A DNA stretch of 64,000 nucleotides from Lysobacter sp. yr284 (GTDB taxonomy: Bacteria > Pseudomonadota > Gammaproteobacteria > Xanthomonadales > Xanthomonadaceae). The number at the start of each line of letters is the position of its first letter. The stretch's first letter is position 1. This document shows, in pieces, positions 16,551 to 30,648 of this stretch. The DNA lies in assembly GCF_900107375.1 (NCBI RefSeq), contig NZ_FNPT01000001.1, forward strand, positions 620,001-684,000, given 5' to 3'. A program made the position numbers and the translations under genes. The notes under the pieces were generated by a model. That model ran no database searches, was not told the DNA's origin, and saw only the letters and a program-made list of their open reading frames with translations.

Positions 16551-17123
16551 TCAGGTGCGCGGCAGGGTCACGCCGGTCTGGCCCTGGTACTTGCCGCCGC
16601 GGTCGCGGTAGGAGGTGTCGCAGACCTCGTCGGACTGGAAGAACAGCATCTGCGCCACGCCCTCGTTGGCGTAGATGCGCGCCGGCAGCGGCGTGGTGTT
16701 GCTGAATTCCAGGGTCACGTGACCCTCCCACTCCGGCTCCAGCGGGGTCACGTTGACGATGATGCCGCAGCGCGCGTAGGTGCTCTTGCCCAGGCACACC
16801 ACCAGCACGTCGCGCGGGATCCGGAAGTACTCGACCGTGCGCGCCAGCGCGAACGAGTTCGGCGGGATGATGCACACGTCGGATTCCACGTCGACGAAGC
16901 TGCCGCTGTCGAAGTGCTTGGGATCGACGATGGTCGAGTTGATGTTGGTGAACACCTTGAACTCGCGCGAGCAGCGCACGTCGTAGCCGTAGCTGGAGGT
17001 GCCGTAGCTGACGATGCGCTGGCCGTCGGCGGACTGCTTGACCTGGCCGGGTTCGAACGGCTCGATCATGCCGCCGGGCTGCTCGGACATGCGGCGGATC
17101 CAGCGGTCGGACTTGATGCTCAT
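16551..17123 (-). CDS. dcd: dCTP deaminase
   Basis: A 190-residue cytoplasmic enzyme that deaminates dCTP to dUTP, feeding thymidylate synthesis. The sequence [51 protein letters not shown] and [15 protein letters not shown] are hallmarks of the family, the last holding the catalytic Glu. Length matches the E. coli enzyme closely. AAGGAA lies upstream of the start at 17123. apbC is 129 bp upstream in the same direction, a pair that is common near metG in related bacteria. Confidence 0.96.
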   Translation of the reverse strand: MSIKSDRWIRRMSEQPGGMIEPFEPGQVKQSADGQRIVSYGTSSYGYDVRCSREFKVFTNINSTIVDPKHFDSGSFVDVESDVCIIPPNSFALARTVEYFRIPRDVLVVCLGKSTYARCGIIVNVTPLEPEWEGHVTLEFSNTTPLPARIYANEGVAQMLFFQSDEVCDTSYRDRGGKYQGQTGVTLPRT

Positions 17124-17252
17124 GCGGTGTTCCTTCGGGGGCGCGGCCGGGCCGCGCGATGAACTCGGGGGACGCGGGCGCCGGCGGCGCCCGATCCGGG
17201 ATTGTACGGGCTGCCGCGGCGGCGCCGGGCCGGGCGGACCGGCGCCGCGCGG

Positions 17253-18329
17253 TTACAGCAGCGAGGCGGAAATCGACGGCGCCACCCGCGGGCGCCGCGC
17301 CAGTTCCGCCGCCAGCCGGCGCGCGGTGCCGCGGTAGGCGCGCGCGGCGGCCGAATCGGGCTGGGCCGCGACCACCGGCACGCCGGCGTCGCCGTGCTCG
17401 CGGATCGCGATCTCCAGCGGCAGGCTGCCCAGCAGCGGCACGCCGTACTGCGCGGCCATGCGCGCGCCGCCGCCTTCGCCGAACAGATGCTCGGCGTGGC
17501 CGCAGTTCGAGCACACGTGCACGGCCATGTTCTCGATCAGGCCCAGCACCGGCACCTCGACCTTCTCGAACATCCGCAGCGCCTTGCGCGCGTCCAGGGT
17601 GGCCACGTCCTGCGGCGTGGTCACGATCACCGCGCCGGCGACCGGGATCTTCTGCGCCAGGGTCAGCTGGATGTCGCCGGTGCCCGGCGGCAGGTCGACG
17701 ATCAGGTAGTCCAGCTCGCTCCACTGGGTGTCGTTGAGCAAGGTGGTCAGCGCCGAGGTCGCCATCGGCCCGCGCCAGATCATCGGCGTGTCCTGCTCGA
17801 CCAGCGGGCCGATCGACATCGCCTCGATGCCGTGCGCGCGCAGCGGCTCGATGTGCTTGCCGTCGGGGCTGTCGGGCTTGCCGTGCACGCCGAGCATGGT
17901 CGGCACGCTGGGGCCGTAGATGTCGGCGTCGAGCACGCCGACGCGGGCGCCGTCCAGGGCCAGGGCCAGGGCCAGGTTGACCGCGGTGGTCGACTTGCCG
18001 ACCCCGCCCTTGCCCGAGCCGACCGCGATCAGGTTGCGCACGTTCGGCAGCGGCGACAGCTTGGGCTGGACCGCGTGCGAGACGATCCGCGCGACCAGCT
18101 CCAGGCTGGCCAGGGCCAGGCCCTGCGGCGCCAGCGCGGCGGCGATCGACGCTTCCAGCCCAGGACGCAGGCCGTCCAGGGCGAAGCCGGCCTGGATCGA
18201 CACCGCCACCCGGCCCTCGGCCGCGCCGGCGCGCACGCGCGCGCCGCTGTCGGCCAGGCTCAGGTCGGTATCGGGCAACGGCAGGGCCGCGAGGGTCGCG
18301 GCCAACGGGGAATGCAGGTGCTCGCTCAT
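17253..18329 (-). CDS. apbC: Iron-sulfur cluster carrier protein (Mrp/NBP35 ATPase)
   Basis: A 358-residue P-loop ATPase that carries and delivers Fe-S clusters in the cytoplasm. The deviant Walker A GSGKGGVGKST is at 104-114, the DADIYGPS motif follows, and the cluster-binding CSNC pair is C273 and C276. An N-terminal domain of about 95 residues (DUF59-like in position) precedes the ATPase. Length is as in E. coli Mrp. It is transcribed toward dcd. In E. coli the mrp gene is adjacent to metG; here 4.3 kb with a TonB receptor gene separates the two. Confidence 0.93.
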   Translation of the reverse strand: MSEHLHSPLAATLAALPLPDTDLSLADSGARVRAGAAEGRVAVSIQAGFALDGLRPGLEASIAAALAPQGLALASLELVARIVSHAVQPKLSPLPNVRNLIAVGSGKGGVGKSTTAVNLALALALDGARVGVLDADIYGPSVPTMLGVHGKPDSPDGKHIEPLRAHGIEAMSIGPLVEQDTPMIWRGPMATSALTTLLNDTQWSELDYLIVDLPPGTGDIQLTLAQKIPVAGAVIVTTPQDVATLDARKALRMFEKVEVPVLGLIENMAVHVCSNCGHAEHLFGEGGGARMAAQYGVPLLGSLPLEIAIREHGDAGVPVVAAQPDSAAARAYRGTARRLAAELARRPRVAPSISASLL

Positions 18330-18479
18330 GCCGGCGATCCGGCCGGGCGCGGAAGAAGGTGTGTGCGCATGGGGACTCGTTACAGGGATGCCGCGTCGCG
18401 GCCGGCGTACATGTTAAGGCCTGGCCGGGCGGCAGGCGCCGCGGCGCGCGGCGGCGGTGGCCTGCGCGCACCCCGGGAA

Positions 18480-18790
18480 ATACTGAACAAAGCAACTTGA
18501 AATTGCATTAAACAAACGGACGCCCTGTTCATGCGTGACGAATACACGCATTGCTTGCCCGGCGCGAATGCAACGCGATCTTGCCCACTCGCCCGAAAGC
18601 TGAACAATCAATTCATATAATTCAATCAGTTGAAAAACTGAATTGGGCAAAGGCAACCAACCCGCCATGCCAGAAAGCGAATGTTAGCTGCGTGTTAAGT
18701 TCAGTTTCGTAAAGGAACTGTTAAAACCAAGGAAGGCAACCAAAACACGTAGATCGACGCGGCAGCGCCCGCGTTCGCGCATTACTTTCC
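18480..18790 (+). promoter_or_regulatory. AT-rich upstream region of the TonB receptor gene
   Basis: Within the 477-bp gap after apbC, bases 18480-18760 are strikingly AT-rich. They contain a perfect TATAAT (18616-18621) without an obvious -35 box at the standard distance, a TCAGTT/AACTGA inverted repeat just after it (about 18627-18642), and CAGTT/AACTG around 18702-18720. An AGGGGA ribosome site precedes ATG 18807. This looks like a regulated promoter region with a long leader. The elements are seen; their use is inferred. Confidence 0.45.
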
Positions 18791-18806
18791 AGCTAGGGGA
18801 AACACC

Positions 18807-21800
<2,994 letters not shown>

Positions 21801-21832
21801 CCGCCCGGTCGGGACCGTTCCACCGTTGCAGC

Positions 21833-21860
21833 GAAAAGCCCGGCACCTGCCGGGCTTTTC
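21833..21860 (+). terminator. Rho-independent terminator of the TonB receptor gene
   Basis: GAAAAGCCCGGC (21833-21844), loop ACCT, GCCGGGCTTTTC (21849-21860), followed by GTTTTC. The stem is perfect and lies 33 bp after the stop. Confidence 0.92.
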
Positions 21861-22016
21861 GTTTTCGCCGCCCGCGCGCGCCGCATTCGCCGCGGCCGGC
21901 CTGAACGCGCCCCGCGCGCCGCTTCCATACCTTTGCGGATGCGGTATAAAGAACCCGTCCCGCAGCGCCGGCCCAAGGCGCGCGGCCATCACGCTCACGT
22001 CTCTGGGAGGGGATAC

Positions 22017-22457
22017 ATGCGTAAACAACTGCTCGCCCTGCTGCTGCTCGCGCTGCCGGCGGCGGCGTTCGCCCAGGCCACGCCGGTCGGGTCCTGGACC
22101 ACCATCGACGACAAGACCCAGAAGCCCAAGTCGGTCGTCGAGATCTACGAGGCCAAGGACGGCAGCCTCGCCGGCCGGGTCAACGAAGTGCTGCAGTCCG
22201 AGCACGGCCCCAACCCGACCTGCGACAAGTGCGACGGCGAGCGCAAGGGCAAGCCGGTCAAGGGCATGGTCATCCTGTGGGGCATCCGCAAGAGCGGCGA
22301 CACCTGGGAAGGCGGCAAGATCCTCGATCCGGCCAGCGGCAAGGTCTATTCGGTCAAGGTCACCCCGCAGGACGGCGGCAAGAAGCTGGAAGTGCGCGGC
22401 TTCATGGGCTTCTCGCTGATCGGCCGCAGCCAGACCTGGATGCGCCACGAACCCTGA
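22017..22457 (+). CDS. DUF2147 family secreted protein
   Basis: A 146-residue protein with a signal peptide (MRKQLLALLLLALPAAAFAQ, cleavage after AFA or FAQ). The mature part VGSWTTIDDKTQKPKSVVEI and GRVNEVL, then ILWGIRK and MGFSLIGRSQTWMR are typical of DUF2147, a calycin-like periplasmic or extracellular fold of unknown ligand. Two cysteines (CDKC) could pair. The start ATG 22017 is fixed by GGGAGGGG just upstream and by the signal peptide. A possible promoter, TTCCAT-16 bp-TATAAA, lies at about 21924-21951, so it is probably its own unit between two terminators. Confidence 0.85.
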   Translation: MRKQLLALLLLALPAAAFAQATPVGSWTTIDDKTQKPKSVVEIYEAKDGSLAGRVNEVLQSEHGPNPTCDKCDGERKGKPVKGMVILWGIRKSGDTWEGGKILDPASGKVYSVKVTPQDGGKKLEVRGFMGFSLIGRSQTWMRHEP

Positions 22458-22482
22458 CCGGCCGGCCCGCATGCGTGCAGCG

Positions 22483-22506
22483 GAAACCCGGCCTCGGCCG
22501 GGTTTC
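22483..22506 (+). terminator. Rho-independent terminator of the DUF2147 gene
   Basis: GAAACCCGGC (22483-22492), loop CTCG, GCCGGGTTTC (22497-22506), followed by TTCGTTTTC. It starts 26 bp after the stop. Confidence 0.9.
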
Positions 22507-22518
22507 TTCGTTTTCGGC

Positions 22519-22610
22519 CTCTTGTGGGAGGGCCTTCAGGCCCGATGCCTTCCGATCAGTGGCCGCGATCTGAAACAAGAGCATCGGGCCTGAAGGCCCT
22601 CCCACAAGAG
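22519..22610. repeat. Perfect 30-bp inverted repeat, GGGAGGGCCTTCAGGCCC-type element pair
   Basis: Bases 22519-22548 and 22581-22610 are exact reverse complements; the core is GGGAGGGCCTTCAGGCCCGA. Each copy also contains its own short hairpin GGGCCT/AGGCCC. The same family recurs at 27511, 44309-44393 (pair, opposite order) and 61771. It fills the gap between the DUF2147 terminator and metG. Confidence 0.93.
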
Positions 22611-22672
22611 CCACCCGCCCGGCCCCCGCGGCCGCCCATGCCATAATCCACGACCACCTACGGCACCCGTCT

Positions 22673-24754
22673 ATGTCCCGCGAAATCGTCGTCTCCAACG
22701 CCCTGCCCTACGCCAACGGCGACCTGCATCTCGGCCACCTGGTCGGCTACATGCAGGCCGACATCTGGGTGCGGGCGCAGCGCATGGCCGGGAACACGGT
22801 GCACTACGTCTGCGCCGACGATACCCACGGCACGCCGATCATGCTCGGCGCGGAAAAGGCCGGCACGACGCCGGAGGCCTACATCGCCCAGATCCAGGTC
22901 CGCCACGAGCGCGACTTCGCCGACTTCGGCGTGGCCTTCGATCATTACGACTCCACCCACTCGGCCGCCAACCGCCAGCTCACCGAGGCGATCTACGCGC
23001 GCCTGGACAACAACGGCCACATCGCCAAGCGTTCGGTCGCGCAGCTGTTCGACCCGGTCAAGGGCATGTTCCTGCCCGACCGCTACGTCAAGGGCATCTG
23101 CCCGAACTGCAAGACCCCCGACCAGTACGGCGACAACTGCGAGAACTGCGGCGCCACCTACGCGCCGACCGACTTGCTGGAGCCGCATTCGGTGGTCAGC
23201 GGCGCGACCCCGGAACTGCGCGATTCCGAGCATTTCTTCTTCGAGGTCGGCCACTTCGAGCAGTTCCTGCGCGAATGGCTCGCCGGCGACGTCGGCGTCC
23301 CCGGCGTGCGCGCCAAGCTGCACGAATGGCTCGACGCCGACGGCGGCCTGCGCGCCTGGGACATCTCGCGCGACGCGCCCTACTTCGGCTTCGAGATTCC
23401 CGGCCACCCGGGCAAGTACCTGTACGTGTGGCTCGACGCGCCGATCGGCTACCTCAGCAGCTTGCAGTCCCTGTGCGAGCGCAAGGGCCTGGACTTCTGG
23501 TCGTACCTGGCGCGCGACAGCCAGGCCGAACTGCACCACTTCATCGGCAAGGACATCGTCACCTTCCACGGCCTGTTCTGGCCGGCGGTGCTGCACGGCG
23601 CGGGCTTCCGCGCGCCGACCCGGCTGCACGTCAACGGCTACCTGATGGTCAACGCCGAGAAGATGTCGAAGTCGCGCGGCACCTTCATCCAGGCGCGCAC
23701 CTATCTCGACCAGGGCCTGGACCCGGAGGCCCTGCGCTACTACTTCGCCACCAAGACCAGCGGCGGCGTCGAGGACATCGACCTCAACCTCGCCGACTTC
23801 GTCGCGCGGGTGAACTCCGACGTGGTCGGCAAGTTCGTCAACCTCGCCAGCCGCTGCGCCGGCTTCATCGAAAAGCGCTTCGACGGCCGCCTCGCCGACG
23901 CGCTGCCGGACCCGGCGATGTACGCGCGCTTCGTCGAGCAGCTCGCGCCGATCGCCGCCGCGTACGAGGCCAACGAAGCCGCGACCGCGCTGCGCCTGGC
24001 CATGGCCCTGGCCGACGAAGCCAACAAGTACATCGACGAGCGCAAGCCGTGGGTGCTGGCCAAGCAAGACGGCGCCGACGCCGAGCTGCAGGCGGTGTGC
24101 ACCCAGGGCCTGAACCTGTACCGCGTGCTCGCCGCCGCGCTCAAGCCGGTGCTGCCGCGCGTGGCCGCGCAGAGCGAGGCCTTCCTGGCCGCGCCGGTCG
24201 CGCACTGGCACGACCTCGCCCAGCCGCTGCGCGCGCACGTCATCGGCGCCTACACCCCGTTGTTCACCCGTATCGACGCGAAACTCATCGAAGCCATGAT
24301 CGAAGCCAGCAAGGAATCCCTCGCCGCCACCGCCGTCGAGGCCAAGCCCGCCAAGCCGGCGGCCAAGGCCGAAGCGCCCAAGGCCGAGGCCAAGCCCGCC
24401 GATGCCGCCGGCGCGGCGCCGGCGACGATCGCCCTGGACGACTTCGCCAAGCTCGACCTGCGCGTGGGCAAGGTGCTGGCCTGCGAGTTCGTCGACGGCT
24501 CCGACAAGCTGCTGCGCTTCGAACTCGACGCCGGCGAGCTGGGCAAGCGCCAGATCTTCTCCGGCATCCGCGGCTCCTACGCGCAGCCCGAGACGCTGGT
24601 CGGCCGCAGCGTGGTGTTCATCGCCAATCTCGCCCCGCGCAAGATGCGCTTCGGCGTCAGCGAAGGCATGATCCTGTCGGCCGGCTTCGACGGCGGCGGC
24701 CTGTTCCTGCTCGACGCCGACGCGGGCGCGCAGCCGGGCATGCCGGTGCGCTGA
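22673..24754 (+). CDS. metG: Methionyl-tRNA synthetase
   Basis: A 693-residue class I aminoacyl-tRNA synthetase that charges tRNA-Met in the cytoplasm. The HIGH-type motif is HLGH (19-22), the zinc knuckle uses C143, C146, C156 and C159 (CPNC...CENC), and KMSKS is at 330-334. An Ala/Lys/Pro-rich linker (about 545-580) joins the core to a C-terminal tRNA-binding domain (ALDDFAKLDLRVGKVLACEF onward) used for dimerisation. All expected parts are present. A gap of 99 bp with an 18-bp palindrome (CGGCCAGGGCCCTGGCCG, 24786-24803) separates it from the RnfB-like gene. Confidence 0.97.
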   Translation: MSREIVVSNALPYANGDLHLGHLVGYMQADIWVRAQRMAGNTVHYVCADDTHGTPIMLGAEKAGTTPEAYIAQIQVRHERDFADFGVAFDHYDSTHSAANRQLTEAIYARLDNNGHIAKRSVAQLFDPVKGMFLPDRYVKGICPNCKTPDQYGDNCENCGATYAPTDLLEPHSVVSGATPELRDSEHFFFEVGHFEQFLREWLAGDVGVPGVRAKLHEWLDADGGLRAWDISRDAPYFGFEIPGHPGKYLYVWLDAPIGYLSSLQSLCERKGLDFWSYLARDSQAELHHFIGKDIVTFHGLFWPAVLHGAGFRAPTRLHVNGYLMVNAEKMSKSRGTFIQARTYLDQGLDPEALRYYFATKTSGGVEDIDLNLADFVARVNSDVVGKFVNLASRCAGFIEKRFDGRLADALPDPAMYARFVEQLAPIAAAYEANEAATALRLAMALADEANKYIDERKPWVLAKQDGADAELQAVCTQGLNLYRVLAAALKPVLPRVAAQSEAFLAAPVAHWHDLAQPLRAHVIGAYTPLFTRIDAKLIEAMIEASKESLAATAVEAKPAKPAAKAEAPKAEAKPADAAGAAPATIALDDFAKLDLRVGKVLACEFVDGSDKLLRFELDAGELGKRQIFSGIRGSYAQPETLVGRSVVFIANLAPRKMRFGVSEGMILSAGFDGGGLFLLDADAGAQPGMPVR

Positions 24755-24853
24755 AACCGCGATCCAGCCAATAGAAGGCGCGAGACGGCCAGGGCCCTGG
24801 CCGAGCCGACCGGGTTTTGCCGGCTCCCGCTTTCCATCCGCCAACGCCCGCCC

Positions 24854-25264
24854 ATGGACCTGACCGAACGCCTCGACCGCCTGCTGCCGCAGACCCAATG
24901 CGGCCAGTGCGGCTACGCCGGTTGCCGGCCCTATGCCGAGGCGATGGCGCGCGGCGAGGCCGACATCGATCGCTGCCCGCCGGGCGGCGACGACGGCGCG
25001 CGCGCGCTGGCGAAACTGCTCGACGTGGCGGCCAAGCCGTTCGACCGCGAACGCGGCCGCCACCTGGCGAGGCCGCCGCTGGCGCTGATCGTCGAAGCCG
25101 ATTGCATCGGCTGCACCAAGTGCATCCAGGCCTGCCCGGTCGACGCCATCGTCGGCGCCGCCAAGCACATGCACACCGTGATCGAACCGCTGTGCACCGG
25201 CTGCGAGCTGTGCGTGCCGGCGTGCCCGGTGGATTGCATCGTGCTGGTCGAACCAGCGGCCTGA
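24854..25264 (+). CDS. RnfB-like ferredoxin (short form)
   Basis: A 136-residue iron-sulfur protein. An Fe-S domain at the N-terminus uses C16, C19, C24 and C41 (CGQCGYAGC), and two ferredoxin-type 4Fe-4S motifs follow: C84-C87-C90-C94 and C114-C117-C120-C124. This is the core of RnfB, but the N-terminal membrane anchor is missing and no other rnf genes are nearby, so it is probably a soluble electron carrier as in other xanthomonads. Full Rnf function should not be assumed. From codon 110 (base 25181) to its stop the gene forms the first unit of a tandem array, so its last 27 codons recur three times downstream. Confidence 0.85.
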   Translation: MDLTERLDRLLPQTQCGQCGYAGCRPYAEAMARGEADIDRCPPGGDDGARALAKLLDVAAKPFDRERGRHLARPPLALIVEADCIGCTKCIQACPVDAIVGAAKHMHTVIEPLCTGCELCVPACPVDCIVLVEPAA

Positions 25265-26154
25265 AACCCACGCGATCGACGCGACCTACCTGTAGGAGCG
25301 ACGCGAGTCGCGACCGCGACAACGCAACCACGATGGAAGTTTCGGCGTAGCTGCGTTGTCGCGGTCGCGACTCGCGTCGCTCCTACAAGACGCACAGGAA
25401 CCTTCGCGGGTCAGCGCTTGGGCATCGAACCGCTGTGCACCGGCTACAAGCTGTGCGTGACGGCCCTGTCCGGTGGAGTGCATCGTGCTGGTCGAACCAG
25501 CGGCCTGAAACCCGCGCAGCCTACGCGACTTACCTGTAGGAGCGACGCGAGTCGCGACCGAGACAACACAACCACGATGGAAGTTTCGGCGTAGCTGCGT
25601 TGTCGCGGTCGCGACTCGCGTCGCTCCTACAAGACGCGCAGGAACCTTCGCGGGTCAGCGCTTGGGCATCGAACCGCTGTGCACCGGCTGCGAGCTGTGT
25701 GTGCCGGCGTGCCCGGTGGATTGCATCGTGCTGGTCGAACCTGCGGCCTGAAACCCGCGCAGCCTACGCGATCTACCTGTAGGAGCGACGCGAGTCGCGA
25801 CCGCGACAACGCAACCACGATGAACGTTTCGGCGTAGCTGCGTTGTCGCGGTCGCGACTCGCGTCGCTCCTACAAGACGCGCAGGAACCTTCGCAGGTCA
25901 GCGCTCGGGCATCGAACCGCTGTGCACCGGCTGCGAGCTGTGCGTGACGGCCCTGTCCGGTGGAGTGCATCGTGCTGGCCGAACCTGCGACCTGAAACCC
26001 GCGCGATCGACGCGGCCTACCTGTAGGATCGACACGAGTCGCGACCGCGACAACGCAACCACGATGAACGTTTCGGCGCAGCTGCGTTGTCGCGGTCGCG
26101 ACTCGCGTCGCTCCTACAAGACGCGCAGGAACCTTCGCGGGTCAGTGCTTGGGC
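25181..26154. repeat. Four-copy 243/244-bp tandem array joining two convergent gene ends
   Basis: Units start at 25181, 25424, 25668 and 25911, and the last ends at 26154. Each unit contains, in order, the last 27 codons of the RnfB-like gene with stop, an inverted pair of GTAG REP elements (GTAGGAGCGACGCGAGTCGC and complement), and the last 13 bases of the TraB-family gene from the other strand. The internal junction TTGGGC|ATCGAACC fuses the TraB end to RnfB codon 110. Copies 2 and 4 carry a one-base insertion in the RnfB fragment (hence 244 bp). Copies 2-4 of the fragment lack a start and are not genes. Confidence 0.95.
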
Positions 26155-27203
26155 TCGGCCTTCCTGCTCTCACGCGGGTCGTCCTGCGTCAGCTTCACCG
26201 GCGGCGCCGCTGCGGGCGCCGGCGCCGGCATCGGCGCCAGGTCCGCGGTGCCGGCCGCGCAGGCCGAGCAGATGCGTTCGATCTTGTAGCCCTTCGCGCG
26301 CAGGCGCTCGACCAACCCGTCGTTGCCGAGCAAATGCAGGCTGCCGACCACGACCAGGGTGTCGCCCTTCTTCTGCTCGTCGAGCAGCTTCTGGATCTGC
26401 GGCACCCAGGCCTCGTTGCGCTCGACGTTGACGATGCGGTAGGTCTGCGGCGTCTTCTCCAGCATCTCCACCCGCGCCTTCTGGTCGAGCTTGGCCAGGT
26501 CGGCCTCGCGCCAGGCGGTGTGCATCTCTTCGAGCATGCCCGGCACTTCGGTCGGCTGGTCGAGGAACTCGCGCAGCGCCTTGACCTGCTCGTCGGCCGG
26601 GCTGGCGTCCATGACGTCGAGCTGGTGGTCCATGCTCTCCAGCCCCGAGGCGCCCTTGCCGGCTTCGGCGGCCTGGCGCATCAGGTATTGGTCCAGGCCC
26701 AACTGCGGGCTGAAGCCCAGCGACTGCGACACGCCCAGCACCAGCGACAGGTTGACGAACCACGGCTCCAGGCTGTCGACCTGGCTCAGCGAGCGGCCGT
26801 TCTTGGCCAGCACCCGGTTGAGCTTCTCGCGCAGGTCCGCCGGCAGGGTCTGGCTCAGGGTGCGGCCGTCCTGGTAGCGCGCGCGCTGCAGGAAGCGCTG
26901 GCCCACCGACGGGTCGAACATCTCGTCGGGGGCGACCTCGAACACCAGTTTTTCCGAACCGGCGAAGGCGCGCTGGATGTCGTCGGACAGCGGATAGTCG
27001 TCGGCGCGCAGCAGGTGGAACGAGCCCAGCAGGAACACCGCGTTGTCGGCGTCGGAGACCCGCCACAGCAGCGGCACCGGCGGCGGCTTGGCCGCGGCCT
27101 GGGCCGCCTGGGCGACCGCGCCGGTCGCGGTGGCCGAAGTCAGCGGCGCGCTCAGCGCGACCGCGGCGCACAAAGGCAGGACGAACAGCTTGAGCAACCG
27201 CAT
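26142..27203 (-). CDS. TraB/GumN family protein
   Basis: A 353-residue secreted protein. A signal peptide (MRLLKLFVLPLCAAVALSAP) precedes LLWRVSDADNAVFLLGSFHL LR, the N-terminal motif of TraB/GumN proteins; the matching C-terminal motif DTLVVVGSLHLLGNDGLVER is present, as are conserved Glu and His residues that resemble a metal site. The family is linked to Tiki metalloproteases in animals, but bacterial function is unsettled. The C-terminal tail (PMPAPAPAAAPPVKLTQDDP) is low complexity. I start at 27203, where the signal peptide begins. The last four codons are part of the tandem array and face the RnfB-like gene. Confidence 0.85.
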   Translation of the reverse strand: MRLLKLFVLPLCAAVALSAPLTSATATGAVAQAAQAAAKPPPVPLLWRVSDADNAVFLLGSFHLLRADDYPLSDDIQRAFAGSEKLVFEVAPDEMFDPSVGQRFLQRARYQDGRTLSQTLPADLREKLNRVLAKNGRSLSQVDSLEPWFVNLSLVLGVSQSLGFSPQLGLDQYLMRQAAEAGKGASGLESMDHQLDVMDASPADEQVKALREFLDQPTEVPGMLEEMHTAWREADLAKLDQKARVEMLEKTPQTYRIVNVERNEAWVPQIQKLLDEQKKGDTLVVVGSLHLLGNDGLVERLRAKGYKIERICSACAAGTADLAPMPAPAPAAAPPVKLTQDDPRESRKAEPKH

Positions 27204-27622
27204 GGGCGACGCAGACCTCGAAGATGGGCGGACGGCCGCGCAGGACGAAGCGGCGGCGGCGCGAGAGAACGGGCGCCCAGTGTAAGGCGTCGGCCTCGCG
27301 CTTCGTATTACGGACCCGTAAACGCCGGCATTCGCATGCGGCGCGGCGACTCGGGGCGTTCGGCGGCGACGCGCCTTGCGGATGTTCGCTTGGGCGCCGC
27401 CGAATCCGGTCGGGGAATGATCGAAGCAGGACGCTGAAGTCTCTGGATCCCCGCGTTCGCGGGGATGACGGCCGGAAAGCGGCGCGACGACACCCGACCG
27501 CACGGACGCCGTTGTGGGAGGGCCTTCAGGCCCGACGCTCTCGTCTCAGAGTAGCGGCCACCACCAAAAACCCGCTCAGGCTAGCGCTCGCAGACCTCCA
27601 CCGCCGCTGCGACGCCCAGCCC
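27204..27622. repeat. Intergenic region with two unrelated REP-type elements
   Basis: This 419-bp gap contains no convincing gene. Bases 27420-27472 match the second half of the element at 51405-51489 (TCGAAGCA, GACGCTGAAG, CTCTGGATCCCCGC, GCGGGGATGACGG), and 27511-27535 is a single GGGAGGGCCTTCAGGCCC-type element. The upstream region of the TraB-family gene (27204-27300) shows no clear promoter. Confidence 0.8.
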
Positions 27623-28644
27623 TCAAGACGCGTGCGCCGCCCCGGCGGCCGCCTTATACGTCTTCTCGCCCGCCGTGACCTCCAGGTCGAGCCGGTTGCC
27701 CTGCGGCGGCAGCGGGCAGGTCGCGAACGGGGTGAACGCGCACGGCGGGTTGTAGGCCTTGTTGAAATCGACCGTGACCTTGCCCTGCGGATTCGGCCGC
27801 GGCACGTCGAGGAAACGCCCGGCGCTGTAGCTGCCGTGGCCGCTGGTGCGGTCGGCGAACACCAGCATCAGCTCCTCGCCGCCCTGGTCCAGGGCCTCGA
27901 TCCGGTAGCTGCGGCCGTCGCGCTCGAACTCGACCGCGCCGGGATTCGGCGTCGGCTCGACCACGCCGATGATGTTGGCGACCTCGATGGTCTGCCCGGC
28001 CGGATGGGCGACGAACTTGGCGCTGAGCTTCCAGTCCTGCCTCGCCGGCCAGTACTCGATGGCGCTGAAGCCGGTGCGGCTGGGCGCGTCGGCGTGGCGC
28101 ACGCGCAGGTACCAGCGGCCGCCGCGCTTGATCGCGGTCAGCACGCCGCGGCCTTCGTCGAAGCCGATCCGGGTCGGGCCGGCCGGGGAATCGTCGGCCA
28201 GCAGCACCGCCGCGCCCTTGAGCGGCTGCTCGTTGAGGGTCAGCGCCAGGCCGCGCTCGGGCACGAAGCGCAGCCGGCCCTTGTCCAGGTTCAGCAGGCC
28301 GATGTGGCCGGGGCCGACGCCCAGGCGGATGCCGTTGTCGGCGTCGCTGCCGAAGTAATGCGCGCCCGGCTCGATCGGATGCAGCCCGACCAGGCTGGTC
28401 CAGCCGTCGGGCTTGAGCAGTTCGCGGTGGCGCTGCTCGCGCCAGATCTGCTGGTCGCGCTGGAAGTCCTGGTTGGCGTGGACCGCGCGCTCGGCCTCGC
28501 GCTCGGCGCGGGCCTGCTGTTCGGGCGAGCCGCAGCCGGCCAGCGCCAGCGCGGCGGCCGCGCACAACAGCCAGCGCGGCGCGCCGGATCGGAACGGAGG
28601 CAGGCCGGCGACGGCCACGGCGCACGAACGGACAGCGGCGGTCA

Positions 28645-28645
<1 letters not shown>
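27623..28645 (-). CDS. DUF1684 family lipoprotein
   Basis: A 340-residue protein with a lipoprotein signal (LLCAAAALALAGC, lipobox LAGC). The body matches DUF1684: DQQIWREQRHRELLKPDGWT, GLHPIEPGAHYFGSDADNGI, and the C-terminal FNKAYNPPCAFTPFATCPLP motif. The function of the family is not established. The start ATG (28645-28643) shares one base with the mutL stop (TGATG), so translation is probably coupled to mutL. It is the last gene of the nnr-tsaE-amiC-mutL run. Location in the outer membrane or periplasm is inferred from the lipobox, with Gly-Ser after the Cys. Confidence 0.85.
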
Positions 28646-30534
<1,889 letters not shown>

Positions 30535-30648
30535 GGCGGCGTTCCGGTGCGCGCAGGCACCGCGGGGGATTGGGGATCGATGATAGCCGCCGGGTCCGGC
30601 CGGCGCGATCCGCTGCTTGCGCTGCGCAGGGTCGCGCCGGCGCCGCGC

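Noticed and set aside
25424-25520. Second and later copies of the RnfB end as separate ferredoxin genes
   Set aside because: They hold only the last 27 codons, have no start or ribosome site, and copies 2 and 4 are frameshifted by one base.
25181-26154. CRISPR-like regular repeats
   Set aside because: The units are contiguous 243/244-bp tandem copies containing gene ends and REP pairs, with no short repeats separated by unique spacers and no cas genes.
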